From Oscillospiraceae bacterium (GTDB lineage: Bacteria; Bacillota; Clostridia; Oscillospirales; Acutalibacteraceae): a stretch of 55,930 bases of DNA. Where the stretch lies: contig CAJTCS010000013.1 of assembly GCA_910574995.1 (NCBI GenBank), positions 2,501 to 58,430 on the forward strand. The letters are read 5' to 3'. Below the pieces are notes generated by a model. It was not told the DNA's origin, searched no databases, and saw only the letters and a program-made list of their open reading frames with translations. Made by a program: the position numbers and the translations under genes. The stretch's first letter is position 1. Each line of letters opens with the position of its first letter. This document shows positions 19,340-28,483 of this stretch, piece by piece.

Positions 19340-19570
19340 GGAAACAAAGCGGCAAAGGCTCTGTTTACGGAGACGCGGCCTATAGGATCCGGCCAATGGG
19401 GACACCTCTGTTGGCCGTATGGAAGTATGGAGCCTTTGCACACCCGCACAGGTATAGCTGCTGCTGGGTCAATAACACGGAGGGAAGCGGGCTGGCCGCA
19501 AGGATGCGGCGGGTTTTGTCTTTTGGCATGTGGGTTGATTCGCGGGCAGGTATTTCCTGCCCGTTTTTTG
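19340..19570 (+). ncRNA. L20-type autoregulatory leader of infC operon
   Basis: Long leader with a 10-pair long-range helix GCAAAGGCTC (19352-19361) / GAGCCTTTGC (19430-19439), an internal GGCCAA (19391-19396) / TTGGCC (19411-19416), and an intrinsic terminator CGGGCAGG / CCTGCCCG plus TTTTTT at 19543-19569, before infC. In Bacillus the equivalent leader lets excess ribosomal protein L20 cause premature termination. The same logic is inferred here from position and architecture. Confidence 0.8.
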
Positions 19571-19633
19571 TGCGGGGCGCTTTGGGAGAAGTAAGGCCCG
19601 CAAGAGGATTACAATGTGATGGAGGTGCTACCA

Positions 19634-20152
19634 ATTAGCAGCAAGGAGCTACAGATCAACGAACAGATCCGCGATAAGGAGGTCCGCGTGGTGGACGCGG
19701 ACGGGTCCCAGCTGGGTATTATGCCCCTGCGCCAGGCCAAAGAGCTGGCCGAGCAGCGGAACCTGGACCTTGTGAAGATCGCCCCCCAGGCCACCCCGCC
19801 GGTGTGTAAGATCATCGACTACGGGAAGTTCCGTTTCGAGCAGTCGAAACGGGAAAAAGAGCAGCGCAAGAACCAGCGCACGGTGGAGATCAAAGAGGTG
19901 CGCCTTTCGTTGAATATCGACACCCACGACTTTGAGACCAAGAAGAACCACGCCGTGCGTTTCATCGGGGAGGGGAACAAGGTGAAGGCCTCCATCCGTT
20001 TCCGGGGCAGGGAGATGGGCCATCCCGAGCTGGGGCAGGAGATTATGCGCCGGTTTGCCGGGGCCATGGCGGACGTGGCCAACGTGGAAAAGCCCGCCAA
20101 GCTGGAGGGCAGGACCATGCTGATGTTCCTGGCCCCCAAGCCTGCTAAATAA
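19634..20152 (+). CDS. infC: Translation initiation factor IF-3
   Basis: 172 residues when read from an ATT start codon. The N-terminal domain begins ELQINEQIRDKEVRVVDADG. A lysine/arginine linker (FEQSKREKEQRKNQRT) and the C-terminal domain (KEVRLSLNIDTHDFETK, VKASIRFRGREMGHPELG) follow. ATT at 19634 is chosen because GGAGGTG (19621-19627) lies six bases before it and the resulting N-terminus matches other IF-3 proteins. An in-frame ATG at 19619 and GTG at 19616 overlap or precede that ribosome site and would add unneeded residues. Rare ATT starts in infC allow IF-3 to limit its own synthesis. It heads infC-rpmI-rplT. Confidence 0.95.
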   Translation: MSSKELQINEQIRDKEVRVVDADGSQLGIMPLRQAKELAEQRNLDLVKIAPQATPPVCKIIDYGKFRFEQSKREKEQRKNQRTVEIKEVRLSLNIDTHDFETKKNHAVRFIGEGNKVKASIRFRGREMGHPELGQEIMRRFAGAMADVANVEKPAKLEGRTMLMFLAPKPAK

Positions 20153-20183
20153 TTTTTCACATATCATCAAGGAGGACTGCAAA

Positions 20184-20387
20184 ATGCCGAAACTGAAAAC
20201 ACACAGCGGCGCGAAAAAGCGCTTCAAGCTTTCGAAAAATGGGAAGGTAATACGCGGACACGCCTTTACCAGCCACCTGTTTAACGGCCACGGCAAGACC
20301 CCCAAGGTCAAGCGCCACGCCCGGGGCACCACGGTGACAGACAAGACCAACGCCGCCGCCGTAAAGCGGATGCTGCCCTACAAATAA
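20184..20387 (+). CDS. rpmI: Ribosomal protein L35 (bL35)
   Basis: 67 residues, highly basic. The family start MPKLKTHSGAKKRFKLS and the end AVKRMLPYK are present. AAGGAGG precedes the ATG. It is the second gene of the L20-regulated operon and binds 23S rRNA in the large subunit. Size and sequence are unremarkable. Confidence 0.98.
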   Translation: MPKLKTHSGAKKRFKLSKNGKVIRGHAFTSHLFNGHGKTPKVKRHARGTTVTDKTNAAAVKRMLPYK

Positions 20388-20446
20388 ACCGCAAAAGGGG
20401 TACGCCGCACATTTTTTCTGAGACAGAAGAAAGGAATGAATGATAA

Positions 20447-20800
20447 ATGGCTAGAGTCAAGGGCGCGATGATGACGCGCAAAAGAAGGAAAAAGATCTTA
20501 AAGCTGGCAAAAGGGTATTGGGGCGCCAAAAGCCGCCATTTTAAAATGGCCAAACAGGCCGTAATGAAGTCTGGCAACTATGCTTACATTGGCCGCAAGC
20601 AGCGCAAGCGGGATTTCCGCCGCCTGTGGATCACCCGTATTTCCGCCGCCTGCCGTGTCAACGGCGTGAACTATTCCACCTTCATGAACGGCCTGAAAAA
20701 AGCCGGCGTGGGCCTGAACCGCAAGATGCTTTCTGAAATCGCCATTGCGGACGCCGCCGCCTTTACCGCCCTGGTAGAGAAGGCAAAAGCTGCCCTATAA
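20447..20800 (+). CDS. rplT: Ribosomal protein L20 (bL20)
   Basis: 117 residues. The typical basic N-terminal extension [20 protein letters not shown] precedes the globular part [20 protein letters not shown]20 nucleates early 50S assembly and in Bacillus represses its own operon by binding the leader, matching the leader seen at 19340-19570. AAAGGA lies upstream of the ATG. The gene ends directly before a strong terminator. Confidence 0.98.
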   Translation: MARVKGAMMTRKRRKKILKLAKGYWGAKSRHFKMAKQAVMKSGNYAYIGRKQRKRDFRRLWITRISAACRVNGVNYSTFMNGLKKAGVGLNRKMLSEIAIADAAAFTALVEKAKAAL

Positions 20801-20855
20801 GAAGCTGAAACTGCGCCTGAGGCAGCAATGCCTTAGGCGTTTCCACTTCTTTTTT
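20801..20855 (+). terminator. Terminator after rplT
   Basis: Eleven-pair core CGCCTGAGGCA / TGCCTTAGGCG with GCAA tetraloop, extended outward by GAAA/TTTC and GAAG/CTTC, then six T. It starts on the base after the rplT stop. Confidence 0.93.
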
Positions 20856-20872
20856 GAGAAAGGAGGAACCGC

Positions 20873-21697
20873 ATGGAACACCCTGCCATTACCAGCCGGA
20901 AAAACCCCCTTGCCCGGGCCGCCGCCGCCCTGGGCTCGTCGGCCCAGGCCCGCCGGGAGCAGCGCCGCTTTTTGTGCGAGGGAGCGCGCCTGTGCGAAGA
21001 CGCGGCGCTGTCCGGGGTAGAGATTGAAAGCTGCTTTTTCACGGCGCGGGCCCGACGGAAATATGCCGCCTATCTGAAGTCCGTGCTGGCGGCCAGCCCG
21101 GAGGCCTGGCAGGTGGAGGAGCCCGTAGCGGCTCTGCTTTCCAGCACCAAAACCCCCCAAGGCGTCTTTTGTGTATGTAAATGGCCCCACATCCTGCAAG
21201 AGGGTGTTATCGGCTTTGCGCCAAGGGCTGCCTGCCTGGTGCTGGAAGATATCCAGGACCCTGGCAACCTGGGGACGATCCTGCGCACGGCAGAGGCCTT
21301 GGGGGTGCGGCAGGTGTTCCTGCTGGGGGACTGCTGCGACCCCCTCTCCCCCAAGGCCCTGCGGGCTTCCATGGGGGCGGTGTTCCGGGCAGGGCTGGCC
21401 CGAGAGGGGTCTGCCGCCCATTTAGCCGGGCTGCTGCACAGCCATGGTTATGAGACACACGCGGCTGTGCCGGATCCAGGGGCGCGGCCTGTTGCTGACA
21501 TCGATTTTACCAAGGGCTGCCACGCGGTGTTCATCGGCAATGAAGGAAATGGCTTGCGCCCGGAGACCGCGGCCCTGTGCAGGGGCAGGGTAACCATCCC
21601 CATGGCAGGGCGGGCGGAGTCTTTGAACGCGGCGGCGGCGGCCACCATTCTGCTGTGGGAAATGGAACGGGGAAAGGGGGCGCGGGGCAGTGGATGA
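20873..21697 (+). CDS. SpoU/TrmH-family RNA 2'-O-methyltransferase
   Basis: 274 residues. The N-terminal substrate-binding part (ITSRKNPLARAAAAL; RRFLCEGARLCEDA) is typical of rRNA methyltransferases of this family. The C-terminal knotted SPOUT domain has LVLEDIQDPGNLGTILRTAE, FIGNEGNGLRPE and IPMAGRAESLNAAAAATILL, the three SAM-binding/knot motifs. It probably methylates a ribose in 23S rRNA; the site cannot be told from sequence. The start ATG has AAAGGAGG upstream. The end overlaps dprA by eight bases. Confidence 0.92.
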   Translation: MEHPAITSRKNPLARAAAALGSSAQARREQRRFLCEGARLCEDAALSGVEIESCFFTARARRKYAAYLKSVLAASPEAWQVEEPVAALLSSTKTPQGVFCVCKWPHILQEGVIGFAPRAACLVLEDIQDPGNLGTILRTAEALGVRQVFLLGDCCDPLSPKALRASMGAVFRAGLAREGSAAHLAGLLHSHGYETHAAVPDPGARPVADIDFTKGCHAVFIGNEGNGLRPETAALCRGRVTIPMAGRAESLNAAAAATILLWEMERGKGARGSG

Positions 21698-22859
21698 CCG
21701 GGCCTATTGGATATGGCTGCAGCAAGCTTTTGGCGAGGGGAGCCCTTGGCCCTGGCATCTGTACAACCGCTTTTCCGGCGGCGTACAGGAATTCTACCAG
21801 GGCGGCCCGCGCCTGTGGAACAGCCTGGCCTTTATCACCGACCAGCAGGCCGAGGCCTTGTACGGCTTCTCCCTAGAGGAAGCCCAGGCCCGGCTGGAAT
21901 ATGCCCAGCGGGTGGGCTGGCAGGTGATTACGCCGGAGTGTGAGAAATATCCCGGGCCGCTCAGGAATATTTCTGACCCTCCCGCGGTACTGTATGTTAA
22001 AGGCACGCTGCCCAATTTCGACGGCCAGCCCTCCATCGCGGTGGCTGGGGCCCGGAAAGCCCTGGAAGTCTCCTTGGCCGCGGCGGAGAAGATTGGATAC
22101 CAGCTAGCGGCAGGAGGGGCGCCTGTTGTCAGCGGCGGCGCGGTAGGCATCGATTCCGCCGCCCTTTCTGGCGCTATGAGCGCCCTGGGCTGCGCGGTCA
22201 GCGTGCTTCCTGTAGATTTGGGCAGCCCCTACCTGGGGAAGAACGCATCCTTGCGCAGGCGCGTCTGCGAAAGGGGCGGGGCCCTTATCAGCGAGTACTT
22301 CATGCAGCGCAACCCAGCTATGGGGGGATTCCAGGTGCGCAACCGGCTGATAACGGGCCTTAGCTGTGGCGTTGTGCTCATCCAGTGTAAGGAAAAGAGC
22401 GGCACCATGATCTATGCGCGCCACGCGCTTGACCAGAACCGGGATGTGTTCGTATATCCCGGCCCGCCCGGCGCCCCAGAGTATGCGGGCAGCCAGGCCC
22501 TTCTGCAGGATGGCGCCAAAGCCGTTACCTGTGGGGAGGACGTGTTGGAGGAATACGTCCTGCGGTTTTCTTGGCCTGGGCGGGCAGAGCCTATACTGCC
22601 TGTATATGAGGGGTTGTTCGACAACATCCCCTTGCCCCCCAAAAAGAAAGAGCCCGTTGGGGCCCTGGCGGACCCCGGCCAGCCGGATTCCGCGCCCTGC
22701 CAGCGGCTTCTAGAGGCTTTAGGCACCGAGCTATTGCCACTGGGGGAGTTGGAGCAACGTACGGGCCTGCCTGTTTCCAAACTGCTGGGGATGTTGACAG
22801 AGCTGGAGCTGGATGGGCAGGTAGTTTCCGCCCCAGGCAAGCGGTACCGGCGCGTGTGA
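21690..22859 (+). CDS. dprA: DNA-processing protein DprA
   Basis: 389 residues with a GTG start overlapping the preceding gene by eight bases. The Rossmann-like DprA core has YPGPLRNISDPPAVLYVKG, SIAVAGARKA, VVSGGAVGIDSAALSGAM (nucleotide/DNA-binding loop) and RNRLITGLSCGVVLIQ, followed by a C-terminal winged-helix segment (LLEALGTELLPLGELEQRTG). DprA loads RecA on incoming single-stranded DNA during transformation and is kept in many non-competent Clostridia. The usual RKRN segment is shifted to QVRNRLI. It lies upstream of topA as in many Bacillota. Confidence 0.93.
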   Translation: MDDRAYWIWLQQAFGEGSPWPWHLYNRFSGGVQEFYQGGPRLWNSLAFITDQQAEALYGFSLEEAQARLEYAQRVGWQVITPECEKYPGPLRNISDPPAVLYVKGTLPNFDGQPSIAVAGARKALEVSLAAAEKIGYQLAAGGAPVVSGGAVGIDSAALSGAMSALGCAVSVLPVDLGSPYLGKNASLRRRVCERGGALISEYFMQRNPAMGGFQVRNRLITGLSCGVVLIQCKEKSGTMIYARHALDQNRDVFVYPGPPGAPEYAGSQALLQDGAKAVTCGEDVLEEYVLRFSWPGRAEPILPVYEGLFDNIPLPPKKKEPVGALADPGQPDSAPCQRLLEALGTELLPLGELEQRTGLPVSKLLGMLTELELDGQVVSAPGKRYRRV

Positions 22860-22941
22860 CGGCCTGCAGGCGTTATATTTCGTATTTGGAATTATAATCC
22901 CTTCTATATATTGTAAGATGATAGGGCTCAAAGAAAGGAAG

Positions 22942-25035
22942 ATGGTATCTGTGTCGAAACTGGTGATTGTCGAGTCGCCTTCCAAGGCGAAGACTATACA
23001 GAAATACCTGGGCCCGGGATATGAGGTCATCGCCTCTATGGGCCATGTGCGGGACCTGCCCAAGGCCCGGCTTAGCGTGGACGTAAAGGATAGCTTCAAA
23101 CCCAAGTATACGGTGATAAAAGGCAAAGAAAAGCTGGTGAAAGAGCTGAAAGAAGCGGCGGCCCAATCGGACGGCGTGCTGTTGGCCACGGACCCGGACC
23201 GGGAGGGGGAGGCTATCTCCTGGCATTTGGCGTATATATTGGACCTGGACGAAGCCGCCCAAGACCGGGTAACCTTCAACGAGATCACAAAGACTGGCGT
23301 GGCCGAGGGTATGGCCCATCCCCGGGCCATCGACCTGGACCTGGTGAACGCCCAACAGGCCCGGCGTATTTTAGACCGCCTGGTGGGCTACACGCTCAGC
23401 CCTTTCCTGGCTAAGACTATACGCCGGGGGCTTTCCGCCGGGCGGGTGCAGTCGGTGGCGGTGCGGATGATCGTAGACCGGGAAGAGGCCATACGGGCTT
23501 TTGTCCCCGAGGAGTATTGGAGTATCGACGCGAAATTGACGGCGCCGCCCAGTAAGGCCGTGTTTGCCGCCCAGTTTTACGGGGATGAAAACGGGGAAAT
23601 CAAAATTTCCTCTCAGGAGGAATCAGACAAGCTCTTCGCCGCATTGGAGAAGGAGGAATTTGTGGTGGGCCCTGTCAAGCGGGGCAAGCGCAACCGCCAG
23701 CCCGCGCCCCCCTTCATCACGTCGACGCTGCAGCAGGAAGCCTCTCGGAAACTGGGCTTCCAGGCCCGCCGGACCATGAAAGCCGCCCAAGAGCTGTATG
23801 AGGGCGTGGACGTGGAAGGCCAGGGCACCATGGGGCTTATCACCTATATGCGTACCGACTCCCTCCGTATCTCCGAGGACGCTGTCCGGGAAGCGGGGGA
23901 GTACATTGAGGGCCGCTGGGGGAAGAAGTACCTGCCCTCTAAGCCCAGGCATTTCAAGTCCCGGGCAAACGCCCAGGACGGCCACGAGGCCATCCGCCCC
24001 TCTATGATATCCCTGGCCCCAGACCAGGTAAAGTCCTCCCTGACCAACGACCAGTATAAATTATATAAATTAATTTGGGAGCGGTTCATTGCCTGCCAGA
24101 TGGCCAACTGTGTGCTGAACACCAGCCAGGCCACCATCCTGGCCGGGAAGTATATTTTTAAGGCGTCTGGCTTCAACGTGCACTTCGACGGCTTCACCGC
24201 CCTGTATGAGGAGAGCAAGGACGAGGAGGAAAAGGCGGGCAAAGACTTGCCCCCCCTGGAGGAAGGCCAGAAGCTGAAGGTGAAAGACCTGAAGGGCAAC
24301 CAGCATTTTACCCAGCCGCCGCCCCGGTATACCGAGGCTTCCCTGATTAAGAGCCTGGAGGAGAACGGCATCGGCCGGCCCTCTACCTATGCGGCCACCA
24401 TCTCCACCATCACCACGCGGGAGTATGTCAGCCGGGAGGGCAAGGCTTTCAAGCCCACCGAGCTGGGCGAGGTCATCACCCAGCTGATGAAAGAGCGGTT
24501 CCCCAAAATTGTCAACGTGCGTTTCACCGCCCAAGTGGAGGACGAACTGGACGCGGTCCAGCGGGGGGACGAGGCCTGGGTGGAAACCCTTCAGCGGTTC
24601 TATGATGACTTCGACAAAACCGTGCAAAAAGCAAAAAAAGAAATGGACGGCGTGAAAATCAAGCTGAAAGAGGATGAAACCGACGTCATCTGTGAAAAGT
24701 GCGGCCGCAACATGGTGGTTAAGGTGGGCCGTTATGGGAAATTCCTGGCCTGCCCCGGTTACCCCGAGTGCAAGAACGTAAAAAAAATTGTGAACGAGAC
24801 CGGGGCCGCCTGCCCGAAGTGCGGCGGCAAGATCATCGAGCGCAAGTCCAAAAGGGGGCGCGTCTTTTATGGCTGCAGCGAGTATCCCAACTGCGATTTC
24901 GTCTCCTGGGACCCGCCCTCAAAAGAGACCTGCCCTGTTTGCGGCAAGGTGCTTTTGCAGAAAAAAACCAAGGACAAGCGTCTGTACTGCGTCACCGAGG
25001 GGTGCTCTTTCCCCGGCAAACTCCCCAACGAATAG
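22942..25035 (+). CDS. topA: DNA topoisomerase I
   Basis: About 697 residues. The Toprim domain has KLVIVESPSKAKTIQKYLG and TDPDREGEAISWHLA. The active-site tyrosine is in GLITYMRTDSLRIS. Three C-terminal four-cysteine zinc modules start CEKCGRNM, CPKCGGKI and CPVCGKVL. It relaxes negative supercoils. Start choice is uncertain: ATG 22942 has AGG three bases upstream, GTG 22951 gives the family-like MSKLVIVES with AGGA eleven bases away, and ATG 22918 has no ribosome site. TATAAT at 22893-22898 may be its -10. Confidence 0.96.
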   Translation: MVSVSKLVIVESPSKAKTIQKYLGPGYEVIASMGHVRDLPKARLSVDVKDSFKPKYTVIKGKEKLVKELKEAAAQSDGVLLATDPDREGEAISWHLAYILDLDEAAQDRVTFNEITKTGVAEGMAHPRAIDLDLVNAQQARRILDRLVGYTLSPFLAKTIRRGLSAGRVQSVAVRMIVDREEAIRAFVPEEYWSIDAKLTAPPSKAVFAAQFYGDENGEIKISSQEESDKLFAALEKEEFVVGPVKRGKRNRQPAPPFITSTLQQEASRKLGFQARRTMKAAQELYEGVDVEGQGTMGLITYMRTDSLRISEDAVREAGEYIEGRWGKKYLPSKPRHFKSRANAQDGHEAIRPSMISLAPDQVKSSLTNDQYKLYKLIWERFIACQMANCVLNTSQATILAGKYIFKASGFNVHFDGFTALYEESKDEEEKAGKDLPPLEEGQKLKVKDLKGNQHFTQPPPRYTEASLIKSLEENGIGRPSTYAATISTITTREYVSREGKAFKPTELGEVITQLMKERFPKIVNVRFTAQVEDELDAVQRGDEAWVETLQRFYDDFDKTVQKAKKEMDGVKIKLKEDETDVICEKCGRNMVVKVGRYGKFLACPGYPECKNVKKIVNETGAACPKCGGKIIERKSKRGRVFYGCSEYPNCDFVSWDPPSKETCPVCGKVLLQKKTKDKRLYCVTEGCSFPGKLPNE

Positions 25036-25076
25036 GGCTTTTTCTGGCGGGGGCCCCGCTTTCCCTTGGGGCCCGC

Positions 25077-25104
25077 GGCTTTCCCATCCTGGGGAAGCCG
25101 TTTT
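25077..25104 (+). terminator. Possible terminator after topA
   Basis: Nine-pair stem GGCTTTCCC / GGGGAAGCC (one G-U), loop ATCCT, followed by GTTTT. The rest of the topA-trmFO gap (to 25299) holds a GGGAATTTCCC and a CCAAAAAAATTTTTTGG palindrome near 25227-25252 but no clear promoter. Confidence 0.55.
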
Positions 25105-25299
25105 ACGGCCGTGGGCTTATGGGATAGGCCTTTCGTCCAGGGCGCAGGGGGCGGTAAGGAGGCCGAGCCAAAAGGGCGTTTTGGGGCGTAGCCCAGTGCG
25201 GGAGGTTTTTTTAAGCGTCCACAGGGAATTTCCCAAAAAAATTTTTTGGCGGGGGTTGGGGCAGCGCCCCGCCGCCAAAGGCAAAAGGAGGCCGGGCAT

Positions 25300-26633
25300 A
25301 TGGAGAAAGTGGCAGTGCTGGGGGCGGGCCTGGCAGGGTGCGAGGCGGCCTGGCAGATTGCCCAAGGGGGCGGGCGGGCCGTGTTGTATGAGATGAAGCC
25401 TAAGCGGTTTTCCCCTGCCCACCACAGCACGGGGTTCGCAGAGCTTATCTGCTCAAACTCGCTGAAAGCCGCCCGGATAGACAGCGCCGCCGGGCTTTTA
25501 AAGGAGGAGATGCGCCGGCTGGGTTCCCTGCTGGTCGGCTGCGCAGAACGGTGCCGGGTGCCGGCTGGTGGGGCTTTGGCTGTAGACCGGGACGAATTTT
25601 CCCGGCTGGCCACGGAAGCCATTGAAGCACATCCCAACATTACGGTACGCCGGGAGGAGGTTCCCGCCATACCCCCAGGGCCCACGGTGGTGGCCACCGG
25701 CCCCCTTACAGCCCCAGCACTTTCGGGGGAAATTGAAAAGCTGTGCGGCGGGGCCTTGAACTTTTTCGACGCGGCCGCGCCCATTGTCACCGCTGCCAGC
25801 ATTGACAGGGGGGAATGTTTTGCGGCCTCCCGCTATGGCAAAGGCGACGCGGATTATTTGAACTGCCCCCTGGACAAGGCGGAGTACGATCGCTTTGTAG
25901 AGGCCCTGGTGGGGGCCGAACGGGCCCCGGTGCACAGCTTTGACGCCCGGGACCCGAAGGTTTACGAGGGCTGTATGCCCATTGAGGTGCTGGCCGCCCG
26001 GGGCCACGACGCCATCCGTTTCGGCCCCATGAAGCCGGTGGGCCTGCGCGACCCCCGTACGGGCCACCGGCCCTGGGCCGTGGTGCAGCTGCGCACAGAG
26101 GACAGGGGGAATACCCTCTACAACCTGGTGGGGTTCCAAACAAATTTGAAATTTGGCGAACAAAAGCGCGTGTTTGGGCTGATCCCCGCTTTGGCCCAGG
26201 CGGAGTTTGCCCGGTACGGCGTAATGCACCGGAACACATTCCTCCATTCCCCCGGCTTGTTGGCGGCCGATTTTTCCATGCTTTCCCGTCCGGAGGTTTT
26301 TTTGCCGGGCAAATCACTGGGGTGGAAGGGTATATGGAGTCAGCGGCCTCTGGCATCCTGGCGGGCGTCAATATCCTGCGTAGGCTGCGGGGGCAAAGGC
26401 CCTTTGTGCCGCCGGAAACTACCATGCTGGGCGCCCTAAGCCATTATATCTCCGGATATGAAGGCAAGGACTTCCAGCCCATGGGGGCGAACTTTGGTGT
26501 GCTGCCCCCGCTGGAAGAGAAGATCCGGGACAAGCGCCAGCGGTATGCAGCCCTGGCCCAGCGGGCTTTACAAGACTTGTCTGCTTGTATCCCCTCTGGC
26601 GGGACGGAGGGCGGGGAGTACGCTTTCCCATAG
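25300..26633 (+). pseudogene. trmFO: trmFO with a single-base frameshift
   Basis: Folate/FAD-dependent tRNA (uracil-54) methyltransferase, about 443 residues if restored. The first frame (25300 to about 26303) starts MEKVAVLGAGLAGCEAAWQI with an FAD loop and contains ELICSNSLK and EGCMPIEVLA. After the seven-T run at 26297-26303 the family sequence continues only in the +1-shifted frame: an eighth T would read EVFFAGQITGVEGY, the conserved TrmFO segment, and run to the stop at 26633. Without it the first frame ends 130 residues later in unrelated sequence. The second half is well conserved (MESAASGILAGVN). The cause may be assembly error, a real lesion or slippage on the T-run. Confidence 0.88.
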
Positions 26634-26741
26634 CGGCAGGCCGGTTTGCGGGAAAAATCTTTTCAGGATTTTGTAAGGCGTTTTTCTACAAAGCGCCTTA
26701 CAGCGGGTCCGGGTGGCAGCCCGGTCAAAGGAGGCAGGCAG

Positions 26742-27749
26742 ATGCGGATAATCGTAGATGGATTCGGCGGCGACCATGCGCCTGGGGAGGTTTTGCTGGG
26801 ATGCGCCCAGGCCATGGAAGAGCTGGGCGTAAACATTGCCCTGGCTGGGGACAAGGCCAAGCTGGAGGCCAGCGCAAGGGAACTGGGTATTACCGCCCAG
26901 TTCTCTAAAATGGAAGTATTGCCCAGCACCCAGGTGCTCTCCATGGAGGACGAGCCGACCAGCGTGATCAAAGAAAAATCCGGCAGCTCCATGGCCGTAG
27001 GGCTGCGGGCCCTGGCAGATGGCAAGGGAGACGCCTTTGCAAGCGCCGGGAACAGCGGGGCCCTGGTGGTGGGGGCCACTACCATTGTCAAGCGGATCAA
27101 AGGTGTAAAGCGTGTGACCTTTGCGCCTGTCCTGCCTAAGGCCGGGGGCTTCTTCATGCTGACCGACGGCGGCGCAAACGTGGATTGCCGGCCCGAGATG
27201 CTGCTGCAGTTCGGCCTGATGGGGTCGGTGTACATGGAGAAGGTGATGGGCATACGGAATCCCCGGGTAGGGCTGTGCAATGTGGGCAGCGAATCCCACA
27301 AGGGGGACGAGCTGCGCCGCCATGCCCACGCCTTGCTGTCCCAGTGCCCGGATATCCGCTTTGTGGGGAATATAGAGGGCCGCGACCTGCCGTATGACGG
27401 GTGTGACGTGGCTGTAACCGACGGCTTTACGGGCAACATGATGCTGAAGCTATATGAGGGCGTGGCCTTGGCACTCATGGACCAGATCAAAGGGGTATTG
27501 ACCAGCGGCCTGAAAAATAAGCTGGCGGCGGCCATGGTATACAACGACATGAAAGCCCTGAAAAAGCACATGGACTACAACGAATACGGCGGCGCACCTA
27601 TCATGGGGGCCCAGAAGCCGGTATTCAAAATCCACGGCAGCGCCAAGGCCAGCACAGTAAAGAACGCCCTGCGCCTGACCCGGGACTTTACACAGTCCGG
27701 CATTTTGGAGGATATCGCGGGGGCTGTAGGGAAAAAAGAAAACGGGTAA
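26742..27749 (+). CDS. plsX: Phosphate acyltransferase PlsX
   Basis: 335 residues. Makes acyl-phosphate from acyl-ACP for phospholipid synthesis. Family landmarks are MRIIVDGFGGDHAPGEVLLG at the N-terminus, FASAGNSGALVVGA, the LTDGGANVDCRPE block and VTDGFTGNMMLKLYEG. The start ATG has AAGGAGG upstream. A nine-pair inverted repeat (TGTAAGGCG / CGCCTTACA, near 26673-26701) lies in the leader; its role is unknown. It is first gene of the plsX-rnc-smc-ftsY cluster. No fab genes and no acpP lie around it here. Confidence 0.96.
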   Translation: MRIIVDGFGGDHAPGEVLLGCAQAMEELGVNIALAGDKAKLEASARELGITAQFSKMEVLPSTQVLSMEDEPTSVIKEKSGSSMAVGLRALADGKGDAFASAGNSGALVVGATTIVKRIKGVKRVTFAPVLPKAGGFFMLTDGGANVDCRPEMLLQFGLMGSVYMEKVMGIRNPRVGLCNVGSESHKGDELRRHAHALLSQCPDIRFVGNIEGRDLPYDGCDVAVTDGFTGNMMLKLYEGVALALMDQIKGVLTSGLKNKLAAAMVYNDMKALKKHMDYNEYGGAPIMGAQKPVFKIHGSAKASTVKNALRLTRDFTQSGILEDIAGAVGKKENG

Positions 27750-27802
27750 AGCAATGCGGCTTTACAAACAAACCATCCTTTACACAGAAAGGGACGTGGC
27801 CC

Positions 27803-28483
27803 ATGAGACCCCTGGAAGAGTACGAAAAGCAAATCGGTTACCGGTTCCACAACCGGAAGTTGCTGGACACAGCGTTGACCCATTCCTCCTATGCCAACGA
27901 GCACCATTGCAAGAGTTATGAGCGCCTGGAATTTTTAGGGGATTCGGTGCTGGGGTTTGTTACGGCGGAATACCTCTTTCAGCATTTCCCCCACCTGCCC
28001 GAGGGCCAATTGACCAAAAACCGGGCGGCTTTGGTGTGCGAGCGTTCTTTGTGCGGCTTTTCCCGCTCCCTTCAGGCCGGCAACTTCCTGCGCCTAAGCC
28101 ACGGGGAACAGCACTCTGGCGGGCATGACCGGCCAAGTATTTTGGCCGATGTGTTCGAATCCACCATCGCGGCCATCTACCTGGACAGCGGCGACCTGGA
28201 AGAGGCGAAGCGGTTTATCCTGCGGTTTATCGCCCCAGCGGCCGGAACCCAAAACGCCAAGCCTTTCAAGGATTATAAAACCACACTGCAGGAGATCATC
28301 CAGCAGAATCCGGAGGAAAAGCTGGAGTATGCCGTAACCGGCGAAAGCGGCCCAGACCACGACAAGCACTTTGCCGTAGAGGTACGCCTGAACAGCAACG
28401 TTATCGGGCGGGGGGGCGGGCGCAGCAAGAAAGAGGCCGAACAGCAAGCAGCCCGGGAGGCCCTGGAGCTGATGGGGTACTGA
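27803..28483 (+). CDS. rnc: Ribonuclease III
   Basis: 226 residues. The RNase III domain has the catalytic signature ERLEFLGDSVLG at residues 42-53 and DVFESTIAAIYLD later. The C-terminal double-strand RNA-binding domain runs from DYKTTLQEIIQ to RSKKEAEQQAAREALELM. It cleaves double-stranded rRNA precursors. It follows plsX by 53 bases and its stop overlaps the next start (TGATG). Confidence 0.97.
   Translation: MRPLEEYEKQIGYRFHNRKLLDTALTHSSYANEHHCKSYERLEFLGDSVLGFVTAEYLFQHFPHLPEGQLTKNRAALVCERSLCGFSRSLQAGNFLRLSHGEQHSGGHDRPSILADVFESTIAAIYLDSGDLEEAKRFILRFIAPAAGTQNAKPFKDYKTTLQEIIQQNPEEKLEYAVTGESGPDHDKHFAVEVRLNSNVIGRGGGRSKKEAEQQAAREALELMGY

Noticed and set aside
26673-26701. Inverted repeat before plsX as a FapR operator
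   Set aside because: The arms TGTAAGGCG/CGCCTTACA are separated by a long loop and do not match the FapR palindrome. No fapR gene is in the window.
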